Shown here one piece after another: positions 43,295 through 52,517 of a stretch of 64,000 bases of DNA (positions within the stretch are counted from its first letter, which is position 1; every line of letters starts with the position of its first letter). The notes beneath the pieces are model-generated. The model did not search any database and was not told the origin of the DNA. It saw only the letters and a program-made list of their open reading frames with translations. A program made the position numbers and the translations under genes. Location of the stretch: positions 58,532,501 through 58,596,500 of the forward strand of contig CM027381.1 in assembly GCA_015680905.1 (NCBI GenBank), given 5' to 3'. This DNA is from Coptis chinensis (lineage: Eukaryota; Streptophyta; Magnoliopsida; Ranunculales; Ranunculaceae).

Positions 43295-44464
43295 CATGAA
43301 CAGCTGTTCTGGCATATCAACAGTCCCCCCTTGTTGAAGTTTCAGACCAAAAGTGTGAGCATAATACTCGGCCATAAGCGAACGACAATACTGAACAGTG
43401 ATAGATCACAAAAATTCTTAGATAAACCAAAATTTACTACATCAAGAACCTTACAAGACTTGTTTAGTTAGTGACAAACATCGATATTGAGTAACTATGA
43501 CAGATGACTAGGTTATTCTCAAAAGCATTGACTCCATATGAAACACTACCTACTATTCATTGCTTTGATTCTACTCCTTAATGAACCAAGACCTTCTTCT
43601 GTCTACACTGATCCCGCCATTTGCTTTAAGTTTTTATTGAAGGATCCTTTATATATTAAAGCCTTTGTCCTCAACGGACGAAGACAATATCGAAGCAGCC
43701 TTCTTGAGTTCTCGAAGTCGATAATTTACACTCTCTCCAGCCTTCAATTTTTTTTTCTTAAGTCATCTTAAGTCAATAGCATCCAAAACATCAAACAAGT
43801 TCTCAAACTAAGTTATCACATGAGATAAACCAGTACTTGCTCAATGAAATTAAATAAAAACGAAAAAAAAAATTACCTTTAATTATTTTCTTGCTCGCGA
43901 GAGAGAGAGAGAGCTGGAAAGGGAATTGGGATGAAGAACGAGGGATGGACGAGAGACCGCTAGGTGGGTAGTGCGCGTGGTGTTCGAACGCCGGTGAGAA
44001 TTAGTTGGGAGGAAGAACGGTGATGTCTCTTCAGCGTTTTTGCGAGACAGAGTTTTTGTTTTTTTGTTTTTTTTTTCTTTTGTTTTCTTTTTCTTTTTTA
44101 ACCCTTAGTGATTTAAAGTACTTCAATTTATTCCCTTTTTATTTCTTTTCCTTTTAGGTTTGGTTTAGTTTAAGTTGATTCTTTTGGGAGGGAACCTAAA
44201 CATATAGCCGCGCGCCCAAATCACGACTTTGAGTTTCATGGAGCAATTACTAGTGTCACTTATTTATTTAGATAACATGTTAATTTTGTTTTCGATTTAC
44301 ACCCATAAGTGACACAACAAAGCAAACCACTAGTGTCACGTTCAAATAATAGGACACAAAAAATAAAATTACTTATGTCACTTTTCTTAGAAGCAACACA
44401 TCAGCTATCGTTCCATAAAAAATGACACATCAAAACTCTTTGTGTCACTTTTTTCTAGTAAGTG
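43295..44464 (-). mobile_element. CACTA-1, 5' end: terminal inverted repeat, subterminal repeats, 5' UTR
   Basis: Read on the minus strand from 44464: CACTTACTAGAAAAAAGTGA, a near-canonical CACTA-type terminus, then GTGACAC/GTGTCAC motifs in both directions to about 44245, matching the style of 16329-16850. Downstream (44200-43880) is GC-richer sequence with a (GA)n/(CT)n run (43901-43914) and a good splice donor AAAG|GTAATT at 43876-43875. This looks like a transposase-gene leader exon. No coding exon is visible from 43870 to 43295. Direction agrees with the ORF1-like exon at 27774-27502. Confidence 0.65.
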
Positions 44465-44484
44465 ACACGAAACAAAAAAAATAA

Positions 44485-45015
44485 GTACCTTCCTTCGATC
44501 ATCTTCACTAACGAACTTAAACATGAACATTTTCTCTCCATATGTTTGCATTGAAAAACCATGCTGCACCTTCCACATTCTACTCACCATCTCCTTCACA
44601 TATCCATATCCATGAGCTTGTTTTGAATCTGTTGTACCTGATCTTCATCCTTCTATCATAAAAAACAGTTGTCCTATGATCGATACCTTCTTGGTTACCT
44701 TCCTTTTGTTAACACGAAACCTCACCTTCCATATCTCGAACTTGTTTCTCTTCATGAATAGTAATGATTTGGAGGCTAAGGTTTCTAGCTTCCTTACATA
44801 ATTCTCTATATCATCCTCATCAGATGAATCATCTTCTTCCTCACAAACCCTAGTTAGAGTGTTAGGGTTTACGGCCTCCACAACCCTAAAAGCTTGTGTG
44901 TTTTTTTTTTTTTTTTTTTTTCCATAATATAAAGGACAGTTATGAAAATACCCCTAAAGACTAAAATCACCCTGAAGTGGCCACCATTAAAGGTATTGTT
45001 AATGTTGTCACACCT
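44485..45015 (-). pseudogene. LINE-g: 5' UTR and internally deleted ORF1
   Basis: Minus strand: 5' UTR block (TTTAATGGTGGC, then TTTAGGGGTATTTTC) at 44990-44930, a 22 bp T-tract (plus strand, 44900-44922), and an ORF1 start VEAVNPNTLTRVCEEEDDSS. After a deletion come KEMVSRMWKVQHGFSMQTYG, EKMFMFKFVSEDDRRKV (DUF4283-like core, 44599-44485). It is broken off 20 bases from the CACTA-1 terminus, so CACTA-1 appears to have inserted into, or been joined to, this ORF1. Its 5' end lies against LINE-h. Confidence 0.8.
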
Positions 45016-45465
45016 TTAACATCTTATTTATTGTCCTTCTTCACCTATACTGACCTTTTCAGATCTTTAGGGCGCCTCATGTTCTTAGGACACCTAGTAT
45101 CATTGTGCCCAAACACATCACAACTTGTACACCTTGCTGGCTTCTAATTGTATTCAAATTCCACTCCCAACCTTCTCCTCTCATCAATCACAAGAGGGAC
45201 ACCATCTAGATACGTGCATTTTATGTCTATCTCCACACAAACCTTAGCATAGGTAGTTCTTGATTTTTGCTCAGTTAGTCTATCAACAAACAATGGATTT
45301 CCAATCACACTAGTTACTTCACTAAATCCCTCCTTGTTCCACATTTCCATAGGTAGCTTTTTGATGATCACCAATATAGAGATTGTTTTCAAATCATGTG
45401 ATTCTGCCTCAACAAACAACTTCCATGGTCTAATCACAAATAGTTGACATGCCATATGAAAACAA
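45016..45465 (-). pseudogene. LINE-h: ORF1 fragment with DUF4283-like end and CCHC knuckle
   Basis: Minus strand, mostly open from 45455: MACQLFVIRPWKLFVEAESH, KKLPMEMWNKEGFSEVTSVI, TTYAKVCVEIDIKCTYL, PLVIDERRRLGVEFEYN, a stop, then KPARCTSCDVFGHNDTRC, an intact CCHC knuckle at about 45140-45085. The 5' side is cut by satellite S2 and the 3' side by the 5' end of LINE-g. It may be the continuation of LINE-j or LINE-k ORF1, from which about 90 codons would be missing. Confidence 0.82.
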
Positions 45466-45470
45466 CAATC

Positions 45471-45930
45471 TCACACATGTTTTGCATTCATTCTAATGCA
45501 AGCCCAAATGTAGATTCATTCAATCAAGTGTTTTACATTCATTCAAATGCAAGCTCACTCATAGATGCATTCATTCAATCAATCAGGTGTTTTGCATTTA
45601 TTCTAATGCATGCACACACGTAGATGCATTCAATCAATTTCTTGCATTCATTCTAATGCAAGATCACTTGTAGATGCGTTCATTCAATCAATCAAGTGTT
45701 TTGCATTCATTTTAATGCAACCTCACACGTAGATACATTCACTCTAATGCAAGCTTGATTGTAAATACGTTCATTCAATCAATCAAGTGTTTTGCATTCA
45801 TTCAATCTATCAAGTGTTTTACATTCATTCTAATGCAAGCTTGCTTGTAGATGCGTTCAGTCAATCAAGTGTATACTTCCAATCAAGTGTTTTACATTTA
45901 TTCTAATGCAAGCTCGCTTTTAGATGCGTT
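45471..45930 (+). repeat. Satellite block S2
   Basis: About eight to nine monomers of the 59/51 bp satellite in plus orientation, more irregular than S3/S4 (partial units near 45745 and 45870). Flanked by minus-strand LINE-h and plus-strand LINE-i. Confidence 0.92.
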
Positions 45931-46285
45931 TCTTTTTAGAGGAATGAAGGGCATTAGATGTCATTTCTTTCTTAAGGAATGAAGGGCATCATCCATGGCA
46001 GGCTAACAAGATCATTGAAGACATTAGAAGAGTGATTGATATACTAGAGTTCTTCTATATTATTCATGTATATATAGAAACAAACAGACTTGTAGATGCA
46101 CTTGCAAAAAATGTACCTAGTCATAGGTTTGTAGATATTGTTCCTATCTCCTTTGCAGAGGATGCTAAAAAGATTGTATATGAAGACTCTATAGGAACAG
46201 TCTATCAATGAATGTACTAAGCTCTTTTTATTAATGGAAAGGGGTAGGGGACCTCTAAATAACCCCGCTTGCCTATAAAAAAAAA
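45931..46285 (+). mobile_element. LINE-i: second ~310 bp LINE 3' end
   Basis: The LINE part is 45974-46285, nearly the same as LINE-c: HHPWQANKIIEDIRRVIDIL, FFYIIHVYIETNRLVDALAK, VDIVPISFAEDAKKIVYEDS, the tail AAAGGGGTAGGGGACCTC and poly(A). Compared with LINE-c it keeps the W codon that is a stop there, but has R-to-I and A-to-V changes in the RETNRLADALA motif. Just upstream, AGGAATGAAGGGCAT occurs twice (45939-45953 and 45975-45989), a 15 bp direct repeat 36 bases apart. It is inserted at the broken end of LINE-j. Confidence 0.85.
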
Positions 46286-47237
46286 TGCTTTGTTTCCCAA
46301 CTGTCTTCCTTCCCAATACATCAGCCCATGTACTCTTTTTCCCATGCACATCCGAAGTACTAGCCTCCTTATTTTGATCTTACAAGGTTGCACATTGAAG
46401 CCCTAGACTTCTCAGATCAGATTCTTTGTTCAGATTTGAAGATGAAGAAGTGGAGTTGTTACTTTGAGTCTCTAGATCATCTCTTGGTATTACCTCCTTG
46501 CTGATTTGACTCCCTACTTTATTAGGGATCTTGGTAGAATTCAGATCTGAATTTTTAGGATTGTCTCCATCCTAGCGAATAGAAGAACCCATCAGATCTG
46601 AATTTTTAGGATTCTTGTCTCCATCCTTGTGAAGTTCAGATCCACTTTTGTGCTTTGATAATCCAAACCAGAAGAAACAATCAGATTAGGCTCTTGGATG
46701 TATGTACCTTCTCCACCTTTGATCAAGATCCTAGAGGCTTCATGTGGTTACCTTGCTAAGACCGAAACCAAAGTTGTTTCAGTCCCTATAGGACTCTCTT
46801 TTTCAGATCCAAAATTTTTGGATCTGATTTTCAGATTTTCTAACCTTGTGTTTCCATGGTGTAAAGATCCTTTATCTCATCTCTTAGCTTTAACAAGTTG
46901 TATCTCGTTGCTCTCACTTGATAGCACATGATCACTTTCTTCTTTAGAGGTTGGGACATCTGCATCCTCTTGTTGTTCTAATAAATCAGCATGAATCTTG
47001 CTCATTCTTCTTTGTAACAGCTTCTCAAGAGACCCTTTGCCACAAAGCCTCTCAATCTTACTTTCTAATCTCTCGAACTCATCATCACTTTCATCCCTAG
47101 TAGGAGTTCTATGGATTACGCTCACTAAACTATCTAATTCGTGGGGTTTTTTCATGTTTTTTCTGTTTTTTAGTGTAAAATACCTAATTGCCCCTAAGAA
47201 CTTAAATCACCCTATATTTGCCATCATTAAAGCAAAA
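46286..47237 (-). pseudogene. LINE-j: 5' UTR and ORF1 N-terminal half
   Basis: Minus strand: 5' UTR (GCTTTAATGATGGCAAATAT, CTTAGGGGCAATTAGGTATT) and then ORF1 from ATG 47155 (MKKPHELDSLVSVIHRTPTR; ERLCGKGSLEKLLQRRMSK). A long degraded linker follows, with repeated NPKNSDL-like text around 46540-46620. It ends KKSTWADVLGRKTVGKQ (46349-46290), the block that precedes the DUF4283-like domain. It is broken there by LINE-i. Its 5' end falls inside LINE-k ORF1, so LINE-j inserted into LINE-k. Confidence 0.8.
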
Positions 47238-48410
47238 CTAAGTCTTCTCATTTCCAGTGCTAAGAGACTGTTGTGTCCCCACTACTGCTGCTCCCAAAGC
47301 CTTCTGCTCGCTCTCTGTGCTTGAAGCTGCACTTGCCTTTATTCCTTCCTCATGACTATCATCAATCTTGGAACCCACGAATCTTGTGTCAGTATTGCTA
47401 ACCAATTTTTTCCAATAAAAAAAGTAACTCTTGATCATCTCCGATACACTTCCAGGTTCATCCATCTGAAAGCTTCCACCTTTTTGTCCTTCTACCGCCT
47501 CGAGTCCTTTTCCCTTACTAGCACGACTACGATGAGACGTACTCCTGTCTCCATCTTGAACAATTAAATATATAGGGTGTGTTTGTTAAATTTTAACTGA
47601 TGGAAAGGAAAGGAAATAAAATGGGTGGTCCACTATGGAATGGAATGGAAAGGAAAAATTTTAAATGGTATGTGTTTGGTAAACTGGGGAAAGGAATAAT
47701 CATGTTTGTTTGCAAAAGCTATGGAAATGAATAATTGTATTGTTGGGTGTGTTAGTAGTAAGTCCCTAGCTATCTATTTCCTTTCCTTCACACAAAATTT
47801 TCAAGGGTTAGCTAAGGACACAAAACCTTTTCCATTTCCATGATTTTGTTTCCATATGGAAAAGCCCATTTCCTTTCCATGGGTAAACAAACGCCTTGAA
47901 AACTATGGAAAAGGTGGACCACTCTTATTTTCCTTTTCTTTCCATAGTGTTTCCATCATAACAAACACACTCTTATTTGCTGCCTCCAAAGCTTCTTCCG
48001 TTGTTGAAGCTTCTATCGCCTTTTGCTCACCCACCTTTTCATCATGATTTAAGAATAGTTCTAGGGTCTCCTCCTTGATCTTGCGGCCTTCGTGGCTTGC
48101 CCAATTCACATCAGATCCAACCTCTATTAGATCGAGCCTTCTCCTAAATCTCTCCAGAGAACCGACGTCGTACTTCTTAATGAGTAAAGAATTGACAAAT
48201 TCAATGTCGTCATCCCCACTTGTTGGTGTTTTACCCTCATCCTCATCTCCCTCATTGCAATTCACAGCTTGTGTGCGAGGGCTGGCGGTTGCTCTAACCA
48301 TATATTCCCCAAATTTGGCATGTTTTCTATTTTTTTTCGCTAAAAGACTGAAATACCCATAAGGACTAAAAATCACCCTTAATTACCACCATTAAAGCAA
48401 ATATAATGCT
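47238..48410 (-). pseudogene. LINE-k: 5' UTR and ORF1 fragments split by a MITE
   Basis: Minus strand: 5' UTR (GCTTTAATGGTGG, GGGTGATTTTTAGTCCTTA) near 48400-48340. The ORF1 N-terminus (48320-47974) has DEDEGKTPTSGDDDIEFVN, KKYDVGSLERFRRRLDL and KIKEETLELFLNHDEK. A 400 bp MITE interrupts it, and linker sequence continues at 47573-47238 (QDGDRSTSHRSRASKGKG, SVSEMIKSYFFYWKKL). The usual start codon context is frameshifted. The 5' end abuts satellite S3 and the 3' side is cut by LINE-j. Confidence 0.78.
47574..47973. mobile_element. 400 bp MITE with 15 bp terminal inverted repeats
   Basis: Ends AGGGTGTGTTTGTTA and TAACAAACACACTCT are inverted repeats with one mismatch. Subterminal sequence is also inverted (GTGGTCCACTATGGAA near 47622 against TTCCATAGTG near 47940 and GGTGGACCAC near 47910). 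No coding capacity; GGAAAGG-rich. It is flanked by TAT on both sides, so a 3 bp (PIF/Harbinger-like) or a mutated hAT-type duplication is possible. The end sequence GGGTGTGTTTG is typical of plant MITEs of those two groups. Confidence 0.75.
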
Positions 48411-48429
48411 TCAAATGTATAAGGATTGA

Positions 48430-49231
48430 CTCATTCTAATGAAAGCACGATTGTAGATGCGTTCATTTAATCAATCAAGTCTTTTTGCTTTCATTCTAAT
48501 GCAAGCTCACACGTAGATGCATTCAATTAAGTGTTTTCCATGCATTCTAATGCAAGCTCGATAGTAGATGTGTTCATTCAATCAATCAAGTGTTTTGCAT
48601 TCTTTCTAATGCAAGCTCGTTTGTAGATGCGTTCATTCAATCAATCAAGTGTTTTGTATTCATTCTAATGCAAGCTCGCTTGTAGATGCGTTCATTCAAT
48701 CTATCAAGTGTTTTGCATTCATTCTAATGAAAACTCACACCTGTATACATTTAATCAAGTGTTTTGCATTTAATAAAAACTCGCTTGTAGATGTGTTCAT
48801 TCAATCAATCAAGTGTTTTACATTCATTCTAATGCAAGCTCACTTTTAGATGCGTTCATTCAATCAATCAAGTGTTTTGTATTCATTCTAATGCAAGCTC
48901 ACACGTAAATGCATTCAATCGAGTGTTTTGCATTCATTATAATGCAAGCTCGCTTGTAAATGCGTTCATTCAATCAATCAAGTATTTTGTATTCATTCTA
49001 ATGCAAACTCATACATAGATGCATTCAATCGAGTGTTTTGCATTCATTCTATTGCAAGCTCACTTGTAGATGCGTTCATTTAATCTATCAAGTATTTTGC
49101 ATTCATTCTAATGCAAGCTCACTTGTGGATGCGTTCATTCAATCTATAAAGTGTTTTGCATTCATTCTAATGCAAACTCACACGTGTATACATTTAATCA
49201 AGTGTTTTGCATTCATTCTAATGCAAACTCG
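48430..49231 (+). repeat. Satellite block S3
   Basis: About 14-15 monomers alternating between a 59 bp type (with TCGCTTGTAGATGCGTTCAT) and a 51 bp type (with TCACACGTAGATGCATTCAA). Both share TTGCATTCATTCTAATGCAA, which is itself an inverted repeat. Frames such as 48649-48849 and 49038-49241 are chance readings of the array. Confidence 0.95.
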
Positions 49232-49757
49232 CCATTGGTGAATCAGGAACAGTTGAGTACAACTGAGATTGGGAAGGATGTCTGGGAAACACCACCTAGG
49301 AGGCATATGATCAGGGCAAAGGCAGTACAGAAGACTGTGACTGCTGAGACATCGGGTACAGTGACTGAAGAGGAGAGGGTGCAGGAACCAGTGAAGGTAG
49401 CACTTGTTACCAACAAGGGCACAATTATGGTTGGCAGCAAATATGCGGGGGTGTCTAGAGAGATAGCGAAATGGGGGAAGAACAACCTAAAAGGCTAGCC
49501 AGCGCTTTTCTCACAAACCTACCTAGAAATGGGTTTTCATGTTATGGACAAGTTAGCTAATGCCTAGCAAGTACCATTACAGCTGATCTATATGCAATGA
49601 TCAGGCCAAGTTCCTTTTCTCATGATGTAAGAAATTATATATGATGATGTAATGGGGAAAGAGTATGAGAGATTGTAATTTCCTTTTTTCTTTTCTTTTA
49701 TTTTTAATAAAGGGGCAGGGGACCCCGTTAACAACCTCGCTTACCGATAAAAAAAAA
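49232..49757 (+). pseudogene. LINE-l: 0.53 kb LINE with ORF1 tail fused to RNase H tail
   Basis: Starts in the ORF1 C-terminus: VNQEQLSTTEIGKDVWETPP, RRHMIRAKAVQKTVTAETS, open to the stop near 49497. It then passes directly to the extreme end of ORF2 RNase H (MDKLANA near 49546, QVPFLMM-type text, IIYDDVMGKEYERL-stop at 49677), the 3' tail (AAAGGGGCAGGGGACCCC) and poly(A). More than 4 kb of the element is deleted. It sits between satellite blocks S3 and S4, and no target duplication is recognisable. Confidence 0.82.
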
Positions 49758-50616
49758 TCAATCAATAAAGTGTTTTACATTCATTCTAATGCAAGCTCAC
49801 TTGTAGATGCGTTCATTCAATCAATCAAGTATTTTGTATTCATTCTAATAGAAGCTCACACGTAGATGCATTCAATCGAGTGTTTTGCATTCATTCTAAT
49901 GCAAGCTCTCTTGTAGATGCGTTCATTCAATCTATCAAGTGTTTTACATTCATTCTAATGCAAACTCACATGTGTATGCATTTAATCAAGTGTTTTGCAT
50001 TCATTCGATCAATCAAAGGTTTTTCTTTCATTCTAATGCAAGCTCAAACGTAGATGCATTCAATCAAGTGTTTTGCATTCATTCTAATGCAAGCTCGCAC
50101 ATAGATGCGTTTATTTAATCAATCAAGTGTTTTGCATTCATTTTAATGCAAGCTCACACGTATCGCATTCAATCAAGTGTTTTGCAGTCATTCTAATACA
50201 AGCTCGCTTGTAGATGCGTTCATTCAATCAATCAAGTATTTTGTATTCCTTCTAATGCAAGATCACGTGTAGATGCATTCAATCATGTGTTTTGCATTCA
50301 TTCTAATGCAAGCTCCCTTGTAGATGCATTCATTCAGTTAATCAAGTGTTTTGCATTCATCCTAATGCAGGCTCACACGTAGATGGATTCAATCAAGTGT
50401 TTCGCATTTATTCTAATGTAAGCTCACTTGTAGATGCGTTCATTCAATCAATCAAGTATCTTGCATTCATTCTAATGCAAGCTCACACGTAGATGCATTC
50501 ATTCAAGTGTTTTGCATTCATTCTAATGCAAGCTCGCTTGTAGATGCGTTCATTCAATCTATCAGGTGTTTTTCAATCATTATAATGCAAGGTCACATGT
50601 AGATGCATTCAATCAA
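49758..50616 (+). repeat. Satellite block S4
   Basis: The most regular array: about 15-16 monomers with strict alternation of the 59 bp and 51 bp types, best seen from 50035 to 50600. Plus orientation. It ends at the 5' UTR of LINE-m. Confidence 0.95.
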
Positions 50617-50714
50617 ATTTATGTAAAACTTAGTTAGTTGTTAATGGTGGCCTTTAAGGGCTGATTTTTTAACCTTAGGGGTAGTAGAATAATTTTACAA
50701 AAAATTAGAAAAAC

Positions 50715-52415
50715 TTGCAAAAACCACAAGAGATTAGGGTTGCAGCAGCCGTGAACCCTAGCACACCAACTGCGAGTGTTGAGAAAACATCTTCTGAGGA
50801 GTCAGATTTAGAGATAGACAGCTTTGAGAAGGATATGAGAGCAAAATATGGGGAGGGGTCAGTTGAGAGATATAGACGTAAGCTGTTGGAGGAGTTTGGA
50901 TTGAATCTAAAGGTACGGAGAGGTTAAGTACAAGTCAAACTAAAGAGGAGTTACTTAGAGAGGCCCAAAAACTATTGAAGGAGGTTAAAGAAGTCCAAGA
51001 GCTTGAGAGTCTAGGAAATAAGGAATTAGAAATGCGAGGGGTCTCATGAATTGTAGGAGTTGGAGAAGATGGAGGATTCATCCTCAAAAAAGTTACTAGA
51101 GATGCGAGTAATGCGATAACCAGTAAAGTGGATCTGAATGGAAAAAATACGATAATTTTGGGAGAAAGATACAGAGTCAGGAATATCAGAAAGGCAGACA
51201 GAAGGTCAAGAAGAATCTCTAAAGATCACAAGCCATAATGAGAGTACTATTCTGATGGGCGAAGTATTGCAACCAAAAACTAGTACTTCTAATACTAGTA
51301 GGAATCCAAAAGAGAAACTAGATCTGATTAGGGTTTCTAGATTGGCTCGTGAAACAGATGATATAAGTAAAGGGAAAGGCGAGGAACAGCAAGGTCATCA
51401 GAGTACATGGGCTAAAGTTCTAGGGAAGAAGGCAATGGGACGAGATGAACTCTCTTATATAGCGCCAACCCTAGTGAATGGGAAACAAGTTGTTCATGTT
51501 CAGAGTGAGCAATTCACTGATTATAATAAAAAGTTTGAGAACTTGGTGGTAGGCTCATTCGTCGGGAAAAGACTGAACTTACTTATGTGAAAGATATAGT
51601 AACACGTACATGGGGTATAAGGAATTTTACTATGAAGCCATATGGGGACAGTATGTTCACTTTTAAGTTTGATAAGGATGAAGACAGAATGGCAGTATTG
51701 GATGTTGGTTCGTTTCATATAGCAAGTCATCTCTTTGTGGTTAGGCCATGGCGATTGTTCGTAGAAGCAGAAATAAGAGAGTTGAAAACAATACCAATAT
51801 GGGTGATTGTGAAAGGACTTCCAATGGAGATGTGGAATAAAGTAGGGTTCAGCCAAGTAGCTAGTGCTATTGGCATTCCAATGTTCACAGACAAACTCAC
51901 AGAAAATATGGCAAGGACTTCCTATGCTCGAGTTTGTGTTGAAGTTGATACAAAGTATGGCTATCCAGAGGGAGTACCAGTTATGTTAGACCAGAGACGA
52001 GCATATAAGGTGGGGTTTTAGTATAACTGGAGGCCACCAAGCTGTAAACATTGTGATGTGTTTGGTCACATAGATCAACACTGCCCGAAGAAGCTTCAAA
52101 CAATGAATAAGCTATCCAATGCCATCTGGTTGTGAAAGGAGGCCAAATCAGATCAAGAGAGGGAGGAGAAATCTCAGCCCAAGGGAGTACAAGAGGATGA
52201 GATAACAAAACAACATGGACGTAGAGAATCAACAGGAGAAACAAGGTATAAGAAATCAGGAACATAATGTAACACTAGAAAAGGGAAAGGATACTACTAG
52301 AGAAAGGGAATGGGAAGTTCCAAAGAAGAAGAATACTTGTAGGGCATAAAAAATAGTGCAAGATGAAAGTAAGCAAGGTGATGTGGCAGAGCAAGAAAGA
52401 GATGATGAAGTAGAG
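50715..52415 (+). pseudogene. LINE-m ORF1
   Basis: The family start ATGCAAAAA is TTGCAAAAA here (50715), so the initiator is lost. Then VNPSTPTASVEKTSSEESDL, MRAKYGEGSVERYRRKLLEE, a decayed linker and STWAKVLGKKAMG (51400-51440). PPSxVNG is APTLVNGKQVVHV, followed by NLVVGSFVGKRLN. The DUF4283-like core (51587-52020) is intact: FTMKPYGDSMFTFKF, VVRPWRLFVEAEIRE, GLPMEMWNKVGFSQVASAIG. A stop at 52019-52021 precedes a good CCHC knuckle CKHCDVFGHIDQHC. The tail includes EWEVPKKKNTCRA (52310-52350) and ends DDEVE, continuing after LINE-n as KEVEKTKNKRKR to a stop at 58527-58529. Confidence 0.87.
52408..52415 (+). other. LINE-n target duplication AAGTAGAG (right copy 58468-58475)
   Basis: AAGTAGAG precedes LINE-n and follows its poly(A). 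The first A's of the right copy are ambiguous with the poly(A), so 6-8 bases are certain. Excision restores the LINE-m ORF1 frame (...DDEVE-KEVEKTK...), which supports the call. Confidence 0.82.
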
Positions 52416-52517
52416 TTAATTGTTAATTAGCTTAGTTAGTTGTTAATGGTGGCCTTTAAGGGGTGATTCTAAACCTTAGGGGTAATTAGGTCTTTTAACA
52501 AAAAATTCAAAAAAATT

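Larger units (their letters stand above)
50617..52415 (+). mobile_element. LINE-m, 5' part (5' UTR and ORF1)
   Basis: Begins beside satellite S4 with the family 5' UTR (CTTAGTTAGTTGTTAATGG, AACCTTAGGGGTAGTAG). It is interrupted at 52415 in the ORF1 C-terminus by full-length LINE-n and resumes at 58468. Rejoining at the AAGTAGAG duplication continues the reading frame. The whole element (about 6.2 kb without LINE-n) lies inside the satellite. Confidence 0.9.

Noticed and set aside
43538..43771. 77-codon frame as a host gene exon
   Set aside because: No recognisable domain, no splice context in that direction, and it lies within the inferred CACTA-1 leader/intron.
48649..49241. Repetitive reading frames with CIHSNASSLVDAFIQSI-like peptides (also 63160-63357)
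   Set aside because: They are translations of the satellite. The 110 bp dimer is not a multiple of three, so the frame rotates, and no start context or conserved protein is involved.
48430..50616. CRISPR-like array
   Set aside because: Repeats are contiguous 51/59 bp monomers with no unique spacers, in a plant nuclear context full of retrotransposons.
49758..50640. Satellite as LINE 5' UTR promoter monomers (mouse-L1-like)
   Set aside because: Satellite orientation does not follow LINE orientation, and LINE-n and LINE-f start without satellite. The LINE 5' UTR block itself is the TTAATGGTGGC...AGGGGTATTTAGG segment.
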